The position numbers and the translations under genes were made by a program. Positions 50,724-63,300 of a stretch of 64,000 nucleotides of DNA are shown one piece after another. Below the pieces are notes generated by a model that ran no database searches, was not told where the DNA came from, and was given only the letters and a program-made list of their open reading frames with translations. Numbering within the stretch: position 1 is the stretch's first letter; every line of letters starts with the position of its first letter. Origin of the DNA: Serilophus lunatus (Eukaryota; Chordata; Aves; Passeriformes; Eurylaimidae); NCBI GenBank assembly GCA_013399895.1, contig VXBA01003224.1, positions 112,313-176,312 of the forward strand, given 5' to 3'.

Positions 50724-53700
50724 TGGGGGGGGGGGGGGTGTGTTATTGTTTGGGTATTTAAGTTTTACTGTAGACTATCAAGTACATAGCTTTGAGCTGC
50801 ATTGATATCTTCTCATCCTGACAGAAGCAACTGTTCTCTGCCCATATTTCATCTTCTGCCAAGGGTCTTGAGACCATTCAACAACTAGAGATGGGCAGAA
50901 AGATGTTCCATCTCTCCTCTGATATATATTTCTTCTCTTTTTTCACATTTTCATGGGGATTGAGATAGAAGAAGAGGAAAGAAAGTGGCAGAGTTTCTAC
51001 TTCCAGTGCTGCTTTAGCCTAGTTTATGTGATGCAAGTCACAGCATCCAAAGAGACTCAAGGGAGCGTTAGCAAAATTTGCTGCTCTTGGAATTATTTAA
51101 ACAATCTTTGTATCATTTAATATTTTCTTCTATGGCTCAAGAAATGAATGCTCTGGGCATACTCTGCCATTCCGAGAGCATAAATTCATGCGACATGTCA
51201 GAATATAAAAAACTTTTAAATATGTGCATGTTTTTTCTTGGATGGGTATTTTGTTTGTTTCTTTGTTTGTTTTCTGTATGTTAGTTTCTTAATATTGTCA
51301 TAGACTAACAGTTTAATCTTGATAGTCAAGCTATGCATAAAATCTAGATGTGTCCCCCACCGATGCCCTATTTGTGCTGCAAAATGGATGTTCAATAAAA
51401 AGCATAGAAAGATATTGAGGATATTTTTCTATTAAAAGAAAGAAGTCTTACTATATAGCTGCAATCTTCTAATGTGAACCTCCATACAAGTTTTTGTCTG
51501 TTTTCAAAATGTTTTCATGATTGTCCTGAGAATAATAGTAAGTCATAGTTGACAATCTACTTAAGAACTTATCCTAAAATATTATTAGTTTATTAGATGG
51601 CTGTCTATGTTTAAAAACTAAGAAAGAAAAAGAATCAATTTTGAAGCTTCCAAGTTTATTGATTTGAGGCAGACTCTCAGACCACTGTCAGATCTCAGTA
51701 CAGCAAGGATCTGCACAATTTCATTCAATCAAATTTTGTGCCAACACATTTCTTAACTCAAGAAATTCTGCAGGTTCTAGGTAATGTCTACATCTTCTCC
51801 TATCTGTAATTTGAATAAGATGAAGAGCCTGTTTGCTTCCTTGGAAATGGCATCGGGCACACTGCACAGTGATAACAGGCACCCTTTTAAAAACAGCTTC
51901 ATTATGCTCTCTGCAAGTACTGGCAAGGGCTGGAGGTGAGATAGTGGGTGAGATGGATCACTGAGCTAGTCAGATATGGCAATTCCTGTGTTTTCTGCAT
52001 TCTCAAGGACAACAAGATTTTAAGCGAACGTAAATATTTTACAGCTGCCTGGTAGGAGTTTGTTGTATTTGTTAAGGGTTTAGGGAAGAAGACACATTTC
52101 TCAGAAGTTGTGGGAAAAGTCTATAGCATGGATGTATAAGATGATGATCAATTTATATTTAGCTGACAGTTTGTAACAGACAGTTCATTGAGGAGCAGAG
52201 CTCAAAATCTTTTAATACTGTGCAAAAATATACAAGCATACACGTTGCATCTAGTTTTCACAGGGGTTGCCATTTTAGAGTGGAAGAAGCTGTTTAGGAT
52301 TTTTAACCCCAGGGATATAAAAACATTTTCAATTTCTTTCTACTTAAGGATGGGGGACCAGAAAATGACAAAGACAGATGCAATATCACGCTCTTAGATT
52401 TTTTTAAAAAATCTTGAGATGTGAAACATATTTCAGTCAACAACATTTAATTAGAATTATTGAAAGAAAGTGTTTTACTTTGGTATTCTGAAAAAATATA
52501 GCTAAAGTGTAAATTAAATTGTGGCATCTCATAAGGAGAGAAGTGACTAAAAACCATTGAATGTCAGGGGAAATAAGGTACTTAACTCCATTAGACCCTT
52601 TCATAAATCTGCACAGTCACCTGGTAATGATCTTAAAAGCTTAAATGTTCTTTGCAAACATGGCTTCCAGCATGCTGTTCAGAAAAACACCTCAGTTATG
52701 GGTAGCCCTATAGCACATACTTAAAGCTCTTCAGAACACTGATTTGCTTAGTCATGTATTTTCCCATTTCTCAGCCTTCAGAAGAACCTGTAGAAATGAT
52801 TCAGTAAGAAAGTCTTTTATTTCCATGTCTGAAAGCTTTATGGGCCTCAGTGAACTAGTGCTAATGAAACATGCACAAAGAAACAGAGATTTTTTTCCCT
52901 CTAATGCTCTTTTGGAACTTCCTTACAAAGCTCATTGCTCTAGCTGTGATCTCTTTTCCCCAGAAAGAAGCTTACTTTAGAATGAGAAGGCTGAAACAAG
53001 AATCTGTTGATGAATTAAACTATAAACACAAGTGATAGCAAGACTTTAAGCAAAAAGCCTATTAACTATCCTTTAAATCTAATCTTGGCACTTGTGGAGT
53101 CACAAATTTGGAGAGAAGAGTATTTAGAGCTGGAGGGGACACAGAAACAAAATAACTGTGACAGTGCCCTGGTGCAGGAGGAAAGGAGCCCACGAGCACC
53201 CTGGCTGGCTCAATCCTGGAGAGTGAAGCATCCCTCCACCAGCCCGTGGAAGGGGCCACATGCATCATCAAGGTCTTTTCTGAGGACTTCTGGTGAAAAA
53301 CTGCAATGTTATTCAAAAAGCAGATTTTTTAGATCCACTTGGATTTGAATTTCTTATGTGTCATGCCCAATGTCTGTATTTTGCAAGGGACTCTGAAAAA
53401 AAAGTGTGACTTTGGCTTTCCAATGATGTTCACATCCCTCTGGGCTGTTTGAAGTGCTTGATTGAGATCATATGGTGTGCTCACAGATGTGATATATTTA
53501 TTCATCAATGTGCATGCATTTAAAGTCAATTTGTGTTCATGCCTCTCTATATAAATATATGCAGAGAAATCTCAAAATATATAAATATATTTATATAAAA
53601 TTGGATCACTCTCTTTTCCCAAGGACAAATGCCTCATTTTGACACACTATGCTGAAGTACTTCTGTTGTGACATGGCGTTAACCTTCATGTCACTGTTGC

Positions 53701-56254
53701 TTTTCATCTTTTGAATTCTTCTGCCTTCCAGCTAAACTGGAAGGAAGTACTCAATTTGTGGTACCATATAGGCTAGATGTCTGTAGGATGACATTTTACA
53801 TGTGCTTCTTTATTTTCAAATTTCTTGAGAGTTGTTTAAACTTCTGAATTTCTCTGCTGTCACCACTTCTGTGAAATAACCTGCATTGAATATGTCTGTC
53901 TGTATTCACATGTTAATGTTTTGTAGAGGATGTTGTTTCCTTAGTCCTTGAAGCATTTTAATGTTTCATATCACCTATTTTCAGCTGGCCTCTGCTGGCA
54001 TGTAATGGACAGAAAGAAAAAAAAAATCCAAAAGTTCTGGCTGGCCCCTAGAAAGTTCTCCAGTAGCTTCCATAATATGCCATATAGCAGTTTGGAAAGG
54101 CTCCTCTTCACATACTCTTTAGATGAAACTGTCTGCCTTTAAATCTCAGCAGTAAAGAGACCAAGCACTGTCTTCAATGCCTTTGAAACCCTTAGGCTCC
54201 ATTATTTCAACTGTTTCTGCAAAACTTTTCTTTCAATAGAAGCATCGCCATACGAACAGTATGCAAATCCTTAATACCTAATTCAAATGTTATTTGAATG
54301 AGTTCCCACATCTCTTCATTGCATTTTAATTGAAAGTAATAAGGATATTAAAAGACCATAATCCAATCTTTTTTTTTTTACTGTAAGACTATAGTTGAAG
54401 ATTTTCCCCAAAAAAGCACTGTTGTTGCAAATAAAGCCAGTTACTTTTTGATATCAAACTTGGAATTGCTTCTATTGTACATTGCAGAACATTCGTTTTA
54501 TTGTATAATCAAAGATTTCCTGTTTCTGGATTGCTTTTAGTATTGTGAATTTGTGAAGTTATTTTTTTCAATCTGCATTTTTTTTCACCCTTGACAAAAT
54601 TTTTAAATATGAATGAGAAAACTTTCTCACAGGCAGAAATACAAGGTAGAGAGACATATTTTTGTAATTTATTATGAGAGAGAGAGAATTATAATTAAAT
54701 AGAAAACTGATCTTGCACATGGGAAGTCATGTACAGGATCTGGGCTTTGGAAAATAGTCAGCATGTCCCTGGTGACAGCCAGACCCTTTGAGATGTGTGT
54801 TCCAAATCCTTACTTCCTTTGCATATAATTGCACTAGCTGTAAACATGAAAACAGACCCATTTCTTCTGATTTGTGATGAAAGTCAATCACTTTAGGTTC
54901 CTTGTCACAGCAGGGACTTTTCTGTTAGGACTGTTGCTAGTAGGTCTCACTTTTCTGAAACAAAGGAACCAAGAAACCAGTTTTTTATTATATATTACCA
55001 CACTTCTGTATTTCACTGGAATTGCAGTTCATGTTTGCACTGCTGCAGAACCTCAAGGACACAAGGCTGTTAGCATGTGTTGAGTATGTTTTTTTGATTA
55101 TTTCCTCACTGGTGTTGGGAACTTCTAATCAACAAGCAGGCCATGCGTTCAGAGAAACCTTTCCAAAACCTTTTTCACTTTGTCATCATCCTTGCAAAGC
55201 AGCACAATTGCACATTAGGATAATAAATTTAAAAAAAAACAAAACAAAACAAAACAAAGCCCCAAACAAACAAAAAACCCAAAAGCTCCAAACCAATGAA
55301 CTCACTAAAAAAACCCCTAAAAAAGCCCAAAAAACCCCCAAGAAACAACAGATAATGAGAAAGAATTTGCTCTCCTGTCATCCTACCAGGTCATAAAATT
55401 GGTGTCTCCATAGGAAATTTTTATTAAAATTTCTGATGTCTTTTTCTGAAGTGCACTGAATCATCTTTGAACCTTCCTTCTTTTTCCTTCTTACCTCTTC
55501 CTCACCACAGTGTCAGAATCCAATGCTCCACTTGAATGTTACTCTCAGAGTTCTCACCTACCCCTTTAGTTTCCTTCTCTGCCACATATTTTGGAGGCTC
55601 TTACCTTTCAACCTGTAACTACGCACTGCCTAAAAGCATGCTCTTGTGGTATCTTATGTCCACAGAATTTCTCTAGCTCCCACCTTAGTCTCAGGTTACT
55701 TTTTTCTTCTGTCCTTTTCTTTCGTCTGTCTCTTCTGCTGCACAGACTTTCCCTGTATCTCTCCTCAAGTCTTTCTTGTCTGTCCTCTGCTTGCTTCAGG
55801 AGCAGTATGAGGCAATGCTTCTAATGAGCTACTCCTTGACCAGCTTAAGATATGTTCCTCTAGCTTATTCTTCTTGATTTTACTGCTGCCCTTGACAAAG
55901 ATAATCAATCTCAGCTCCTCTGTTTTCTCTCTTCTCTTGCCTTTTGTGATTATATGATATCCTGATGGTGTGTTGTTGACTGATCGCCTAAAAATCTGGA
56001 GCAGCAAGTAGTCAAAAGGACAAATAGCTCTGACACCTGCAAGTGAAAAACTATTTCTGTGATCTATTAAAAGAATACTTAAAATCCTGTCTATAATCAG
56101 CTGAAGTTCTGTGTGCAAATGCTTCTGAGCTGAAATAATTACAAAGGAAATTCTGATAGTCTTACTCTGAATAATATAATTGCTCCAGATTGCTCCACAG
56201 AATTTTCTTTGAAATCAGTGGGACTACTCCTACAGTAAACAACAAAAAATATTG
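50724..56254. other. Unassigned sequence between the gap and LTR F
   Basis: It opens with a run of about twelve G at the gap edge and then becomes AT-rich. There is an A-rich tract at 55230-55350. Open frames are short, and none resembles a known family. Confidence 0.5.
55230..55350. repeat. A/C-rich low-complexity tract
   Basis: CAAAA repeats pass into mixed A-runs with CCC. The open frame through it (55022-55396) is dominated by Lys, Gln, Asn and Thr because of composition. Confidence 0.85.
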
Positions 56255-56308
56255 GAATATGTAGCCGTTTGAAAAAGGGCTTTTGAAAGGGGGTGTAAGA
56301 GAGAAACC

Positions 56309-56318
56309 CACTTACCTG
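56309..56318 (-). promoter_or_regulatory. Antisense splice-donor consensus in LTR F
   Basis: CACTTACCTG on the plus strand reads CAG|GTAAGTG on the minus strand, identical to the site in E. Confidence 0.35.
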
Positions 56319-56877
56319 AGTTTAAAATTCATTTTTTCCTCAATTTTTTCCTGTTTCCCTGAAGCGGGGGGAGGGGGAAAAGCTGAGATGAAGGCAGCCC
56401 TATCCCGGGCAGGGCAGGGGGTTGCCTCGGCCAGGAGCGGGGCGGGGCCGGGCGGCAACGGCTTCCCGGGACCGCTGCCCCCACCACCCCCGGCCGAGGC
56501 TGGGTGGCGGCTTATCGCCGGCCGTCGCCGCGCATGGCCCTGGCGCTGTCTTGTGCAGTGTAGCCCAGACAGATTCTGTTCCTGCCCACTGTCCCCCTTC
56601 CCTGCAAGGTGTGCGGCCGGGGATGTCCCTTCCCGCACGGGCACAGTGGCTTCCTGGGGCGAGTGGCGGCCTGGGGGCACAGCCGCGGGGAAGCCCCGGT
56701 GTCCCTCCGGGGCGGCGGCTTCTTACCCCCACCCCAGGGAGAGCGGGCGGCGGCCCGCAGCCCCGTGCCAGCCATGGCCGGGAGTTTCAGCACCACGGCT
56801 GCTAACAGCGATAGAGAGCTAGCCCTGGCATCGTGTTGGCACTATGGCGTCTCTGAGATGCTGCAGCCATAAGAACA

Positions 56878-56888
56878 AAGATGGCGCC
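56878..56888 (+). promoter_or_regulatory. YY1-like motif in LTR F
   Basis: AAGATGGCGCC, with the core ATGGCG, about 135 bp upstream of the TATA-like run. Binding is inferred. Confidence 0.35.
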
Positions 56889-57326
56889 AAACGACTGAGA
56901 CTCGTCAGTTCTTCAACGAGAAAACACCGGAAACTGAGGCGGGGCCCGACTGGCTGGGTGAATGGGAAGCCAGCGTGGCCAGGAAGAAGGTGACGACATT
57001 CAGGTGACGACGGAGAAGGCTTAAAAAGTCGAAGCACGGCCCCGCGCCGCTCTCTTTTCGGCCGTCGCTGCTGCGGGAGAAGAGTCGCAGCCTCAGTGTC
57101 CAGTGCCTGCAGGCTCTTGGCGGGATTCCACCCATTCCNTTTTTTCTCCCTCGTGTGTTGGGGAGTCCCTCACTGTAATTCTGGGGGGTCCTGTGGGTTA
57201 CCCTACCTCTCTAATTTAATTCCTTGTAATAAACTGTTCTGCTGACCATTCTGTTCAGTTTTTCCGTCACCTTTATTGAATCTGCCCCCCCTGAATGCTA
57301 AAAAGTGCTCAAATCATAACAGAATA

Positions 57327-60300
57327 GGATAAAAGTTAAAATTCTAGGAAATCTTGACTATTTCTTAATCAGAAGTTTCCCGTCAGGGATTACCAATGCA
57401 GGATTTGACAATATTTTTCCATTTTGGTGTCCAGAACAACAGATACTGGAATCAGGAATGTTAATTCTTAAATGGCTGAACTGAAAGTCTTTCAGCTAAT
57501 TCTTCTTTTCCTTCTTTGGGTTGTAAAAAATGAACATTGTCTTCCTTATTTCAAATAGTCAATTGTTCCAGGTAGGGAATTTGCCCCACTTAATATTCAT
57601 GAAGTTTCATTCAAGTGGAGAGTTCTGTATTAGTAGTAGATGATTATCATCAGAAGTTCATTATGTGCCGGCAAAGTACAATTGAGTATTTCCATGAAGA
57701 GTACCACAAGGATATTTATCACCATTCGTAAGCCATCATTTCTGTGCTTGAAATAATGAGAAGCCTGAAGATTAGATTATAAAGTTATGATAATGTTTTG
57801 GGGATTTACATTGTTTAAAATGAAAGCATGACTTCAAATGCCTATAGAGATGACATAAATTTTATACCTGTTAAAATTTATAGAATCAATGGTTGTCCAT
57901 GATCTGCTGATGATTAAGCTTGGGTAACATTTGTGTCTGCGAGATATGAAGCTCATGGCATTTGAAGTGTGTATCATAACCCTCCGATTTAATATAATGT
58001 TCATAGAAATTAGAGCTTGCAGCATATCTCATCTAGAATTAACTGCAGGACCAGAAAAGCCTGAAGTAGACATGTTTGTACATTCTATTTTATGTGAAAT
58101 TCAGTCAGAATTCCTTCAAGGTTTAATCTAGTCTGTTATTTCCCTCAAGGTTTTTCCATTCCCTTTCTGTTTTATTAGGTTAGCAAAGATCTCTTGTTAT
58201 ATATCTCTTTTAAGTAGTAACCTTAAGGTATCAATAAAATACATTTTACATATTTTCTTTTAAAACTTTGGCTCTATTTTTTTGAAGAGTATAACACTTA
58301 GCTGAGGGTCATGCAATCCACAGTTTTTCTATCGAAAGTCCACTGGATAAAAATTAAACCTGTGTACTTTTCACAGTGTCTAGGGAATGGACTGTGAGTA
58401 AGGGTGAATTTGTGTATAGGTATGTATGTGCATGCACTTTTCAAAGGACATTTAAAAGATGCTTCAGTGCTTGAGGAAACCCATTCATGAAATAATGAAG
58501 TAAAGCATACTGCTTATTGAATGTGCTCTGTCTCAGTCTTGCAGGAAAGTCTACATGTCATAGAAGACATTGGTCATTGTTTGCTAAAAACTTGGCTGAA
58601 GCTTAGAAAATAAAATAATGAGATCTTTCCCAATTTTTTTTTTTGTCATTGCAGCTGCACACCATTTGTAGGGATTCCAGCTACCACAAAATTACTGAAT
58701 AATACTCTTAAAATTCCAGCTTCTGAAAAGTGAAGAATTCTGATTTTCATTTGTTTTACTTACAGTGTAACAAGTTAACTCACAGGAAGAAAATAACGAG
58801 ATTCTTTCTTCATCTGAGTTTTTTTTTTTAATGACCTTGAAATTATTTTAAAGTTTATTTTTTGTGCACAATGAGCAGCTTTGTCAAGAAACCTATATCA
58901 AACCATGATACTGTTATTTGGAAGGAAGCTTTTTATGTTTCACTTGCTCATTTGTCAGTAAAATATTATGCTGGGAGAACTTCCTCATTCTCTACTAATC
59001 TGGAAGCCAACAGAAAAAAATCCAGTTGTCTTTAGGCACTGCTGTGGTGTCTATAGTAGGGTACTTCACTGGTGTACACATTCAATACTGAGTTGTTTTC
59101 TATCAAATCATGGTAAATTGCATCACTGGAGACATTTCTTTGCCTTTGTCATAGTGGTGTCACTGGTGCTTTTTCAGTCCTGTCACTGTGAGCATGGTAT
59201 TATACCTGTTCCTTTTTCCCCAGAATCCAAAAGTGTCTTTTTTTTTTTTCCTTCTATGCCCTTTTTATATGCTTATTTCATACACAGTCCCAAAAATACA
59301 GTAAATTCAATTAAAATAAGTAGCCAGATACTATTTGTATTCTTTTCTTCCTTGCTAAAGAGTTATTTATTCATTCATTGAGAAAGGTGCTCTGCAATAG
59401 GGTGTATTTGACAAAATATAACCCGCAGTGCTTACTGTCATCTCCAAGTTACATATTTGGTTTTTTGTAAGGGAACCTTTCAAAGGAAAAACAGAGATCC
59501 TCCCTCTCTGACTATACTAGTTATGCAGAGAACCTGCCTGAGATTTTATATGGCGATGTAGTGATATATTATTTGATTCTACCTCTGAACTTCTCAGTTT
59601 TGACCATCCCATAAAATTACTTCGCTCTCTTTTTTTTCATTTTTATTTGGAGTACAAAGAGTAGGTCAGATATAAGTATTCTAGCATGGTTTCTGTGCCC
59701 AAATATTCACAGTCTTTCAGTACTACAATATCATCAAATTATGTTTCTCTCATTTTCTTGATTCATTCTTTCATGGAAGATTTATGTATATAATAAATTT
59801 TGGGTTACTTTTTAAATATTGAAAAAATGAATAAATTCTTTTCTCCATCTCTAAAAGTCTGCTTCATATTTGGGGCGCTGAAGTAGAAATGAGTTAAAAC
59901 TGGGGATGGTTTTAAATTACAGTGAGTTCACTGAACAGTTTTGGAGGTGCCCCAGAGAAGATTCATGTCCTTCTTGATGATCATTATGTTTGCATCAAGA
60001 CCAAGAAAGAGAGTTATGAACTATAGATCCCCATTTTGGAGATTCTGTAATCATTACTTCCTTGCATTTACCAAGATGCTGTCGTAAATTACAATTTGGA
60101 AGGCAGCATAGAGCTTTGATTTGTTATTTGAATATTCCTAGAGTTTGAGGTTGAACCCAAGGAAAGAGAGCTGCACAAGACCAGCAGACTTGGAAATCTC
60201 TTCCTCTGTCACTGGCAGCATTTCAGAAAGCTGTTACTGGACCTTGCTCTTCTGATAGTCTGAAACATCTTTCTGATTTTCAGCCTAAATGCATGAGTAG

Positions 60301-63300
60301 CCAGTTCAAAGTGTGCCAGCATTGACCCCTGCAGTTAGCTAATCTGATTCTTTGTATTGACTTGTAGATATTTATAGACAAGAGTTATAGCTGGTAACAG
60401 GCTTGGAGAGAGTAGGCCGAACAAGCTGGATTCTTCTGCTTTTCATTTTTAAGAGGGACTTCCCATCCTCCTAATCATCCTAGCACCCACCTCAGCTTAT
60501 GTTTTTCTCTCCTAGACTGTGAATCAGAAGTGTCTATACTTCAGCTGAGGAAATGACATCAGTGCCTTCTGCAATGAGACAAACTTTCCCTTTTGTCACT
60601 GGAAAAAACGGCCAAGTCTGTACTGAGAAACAAAACGGGCCAGATCCCCCACTCTTTCTGTGAACAGAGGTATCAGGGAAGAGCTCATATTCTTACGCTT
60701 TTCTCCTCTCGAATGAGACAAATTTCTCGATATTGCCTGTGGGAGTAGACTCTGGCCTGCACTGGCCAGAGATTTCCCTGGGCATGGCAAGAGATGGGGT
60801 GAACTCTCAAAGGTCAAACCTGAGCTATGAGATGTGTGATGCTAAATGACACGGACACCACGCCAGCTCGGCCTCTTCTCCTGTTCAGTTAATTAGTACA
60901 GCCATCGCCTCTGGGACTGTGGCTAATGGCACTGCTGATTCACACTGGAAGTTCACAGGCATCCTGAAACTGAGACTTACATACTGTTCATGAACTCCTG
61001 GCTGATATTTTGTATTGGCTTCTAAGAGTATAAACTTACAATTCATGGAGATTTTTAACCCACATTATTATTTCTGCTTTCAAGGTCACATAGGTTTTTG
61101 AATGTTATGTTTACTTCTCTATTGATGGTACCTTCCAGGTTTGCGTACTCAGCACATTTTAGGAGTCCACACCAATGTTTTGTGCCAAAGTTGTTAATGA
61201 AAATAGTAGATTAAACTGATCTTTAAGGACCTCCACTGGTAATCTGCTACAGGTGTTACGAAAATAAATGTTCAGTACTTTCTTGCAAGTCATATCAGTT
61301 TGCCAGATGCCATTATGCTCAATGGTGTTATGAAGACTAAATACATTGAACTTAGGGGTTTACATTTCCTAAAAAATCTGTAATTGAAGGCTGGTTTTAC
61401 ACAGAACAGGACCAGGATGGAACAATTGCACAGTTAGGGTCTGTTACTTTTTACATTTTCTTTTCCATCAAACCAGGTTCTTCTTTCTATTTATCTTATG
61501 ACTCTACAAAGAATTTGATAATAAATTATTTTATTTTTAAAAAACAAAGATAATTGTCTAACACTGTCACTGACAGAAATTGCACATTTACCTATAAATT
61601 TACCTGATGAATGTCCCTGAAGAATATTCCCCAGTGTCACTGAGCAACATAAAGAAATGTATTCTTAAAAACAGGAAAGGAGTTCTTCCTGTTTAGCTAA
61701 TTGGAAAGTGAGGCATAAAACTGCTAAAAGCCATTTTAATTGAATACAGAAGGTGTTTCAAATGTCTTCTAGGAGTATAATATTCTTAGTAAGAATAATA
61801 CTAAGCAAAAACCAAAACTGGTCAATGATGCTCACTTTTCAAGGCTTGAATGTTGAAGCTTAAAAGTCTAATACACTATAGCTCTGGCATTAGGAGGGTT
61901 ACTGGACAAATACTGTTAAACACAATTTGCAAAACAACTTGTTTGTACAAATTTCAAAATGATAAAAAAAAATAAATTCCAAGGCCTGATGGGTAATTCA
62001 CAACAAATTACTGGCTTGACTGACCTTGAGAAAAAATCCTCTTAGAAAAAGTCAGTTAAGACTGTTTCAAAGCTGTTTGGTTTTTTGCCATTTCTTATGA
62101 GGCTGCCAACAGGAAGATATTTTGACTATTGCTAGGAGCTCGTATACAACCACCACTAATTTTCCACAGATAAGAGGTTTCACAAGGTAGTAATTTACAG
62201 TGATTTTCAACAGATTTCTCAGAAATCTTTAGTGCTTTTGAACTCATCTAAATCATTGTGTCTCTATTCTTATTCTAGCTTCTAATCCACCTACATTTTT
62301 CACCCCCTTCCCTCCTTGAAGTCAGGAAATTAAGAAAACTTATTGAAACCTATAATTTGCAATTTGTGCATATAGTTTCCTGTATGCCTTTCCTTAGCTG
62401 TCATTTAATTTGCCTTCTTCATAGAACTATTCCTTATCTTAAAGTGAAATTAATTTATTCCTTCTTCTCTTTTTATCAGTCTTGGTTTCTCCTCTCCTTA
62501 TATAATTTCTTCTTCTCTGTCTTCATCTACTCAATGAAATTTCAAGTCTCTTCACTGATGTACTTCTGTCTCTGAGCATTTGAAAAAGCACCCCTTAGCC
62601 TTGTCACTTGTGTGCTCCATTATAATCATCTGTCATTTCGTATACCATGCTGTGAGTTTTTATTTCTTTGTTTTTATTTCCCTGCTGCTTTGTTTGAAGT
62701 TGTACAATTAGGGGTCACTAGAAGCATCTCATTCTTACCAGTCTTTGGGTTTATCTTTATTGGTCTAAACAAACCTACAGGCTGATTAAGAGTCCCAAAG
62801 TAGCATATTGAGATATGAGAAATACTCAAAACTCTTCATTAACATTTTCTGGGTTTTGTTAAATGAAAAGTAATTATGAGTTCCATTGTGTCATGCAGGT
62901 AGTCATTAGTGTTGACAATGTCTTTGGGAAATAAGCATTAAGCTGTCTGTGTCTATTTGGATACAATAACTATAATGACAGCTAAGAGACTCAAATGGTT
63001 CATAGTGTAAGTAATTTCCTATTATTTTTCCCCTTTTACTTTTTAGGATACAAGATCATTAGGAGCATATAAATGCAGCGAGACAATTCTGTGTTCCTTT
63101 CTGGTGAAAATTTTATATAAGCTGGCCTATTGGGGCTTATGTATTCTGTTGTATATAACTACATACATATATAGATATAGTATATAAGGTCCTATTTGCC
63201 TATTCCAAATAATGGAATAATAAACAGTAGTATTGGTGACATTAATGCAATTTTTAAAATATACTGGTCTTGTCCTTTTAGTTTTCAAGAAGTTAAACAT

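Larger units (their letters stand above)
56260..57321 (+). mobile_element. Solo LTR element F (subfamily of E), 5-bp TSD
   Basis: A 1062-bp block reads from TGTAGCCGTTTGAAAAAGG to GTGCTCAAATCATAACA. It is flanked by the perfect duplication GAATA (56255-56259 and 57322-57326). It shares with E the antisense donor region, the GC-rich middle, GAGAAGGCTTAAAAAGTCGA (57013 on, containing a TATA-like TTAAAAA), the TTGGGGAGTCCCTCACTGTAA block, AATAAA (57228-57233) and U5. Compared with E it lacks about 128 bp around 57139, where a single N sits. There is no internal retroviral region. Confidence 0.87.

Noticed and set aside
49630..50805. Open frames of 338-391 codons across the second gap
   Set aside because: Nearly all X residues; an artefact of the 934-base gap.
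54874..55083. 69-codon frame with a hydrophobic start (possible membrane peptide)
   Set aside because: The hydrophobic run is short and explained by T-rich composition; no family match and no context.
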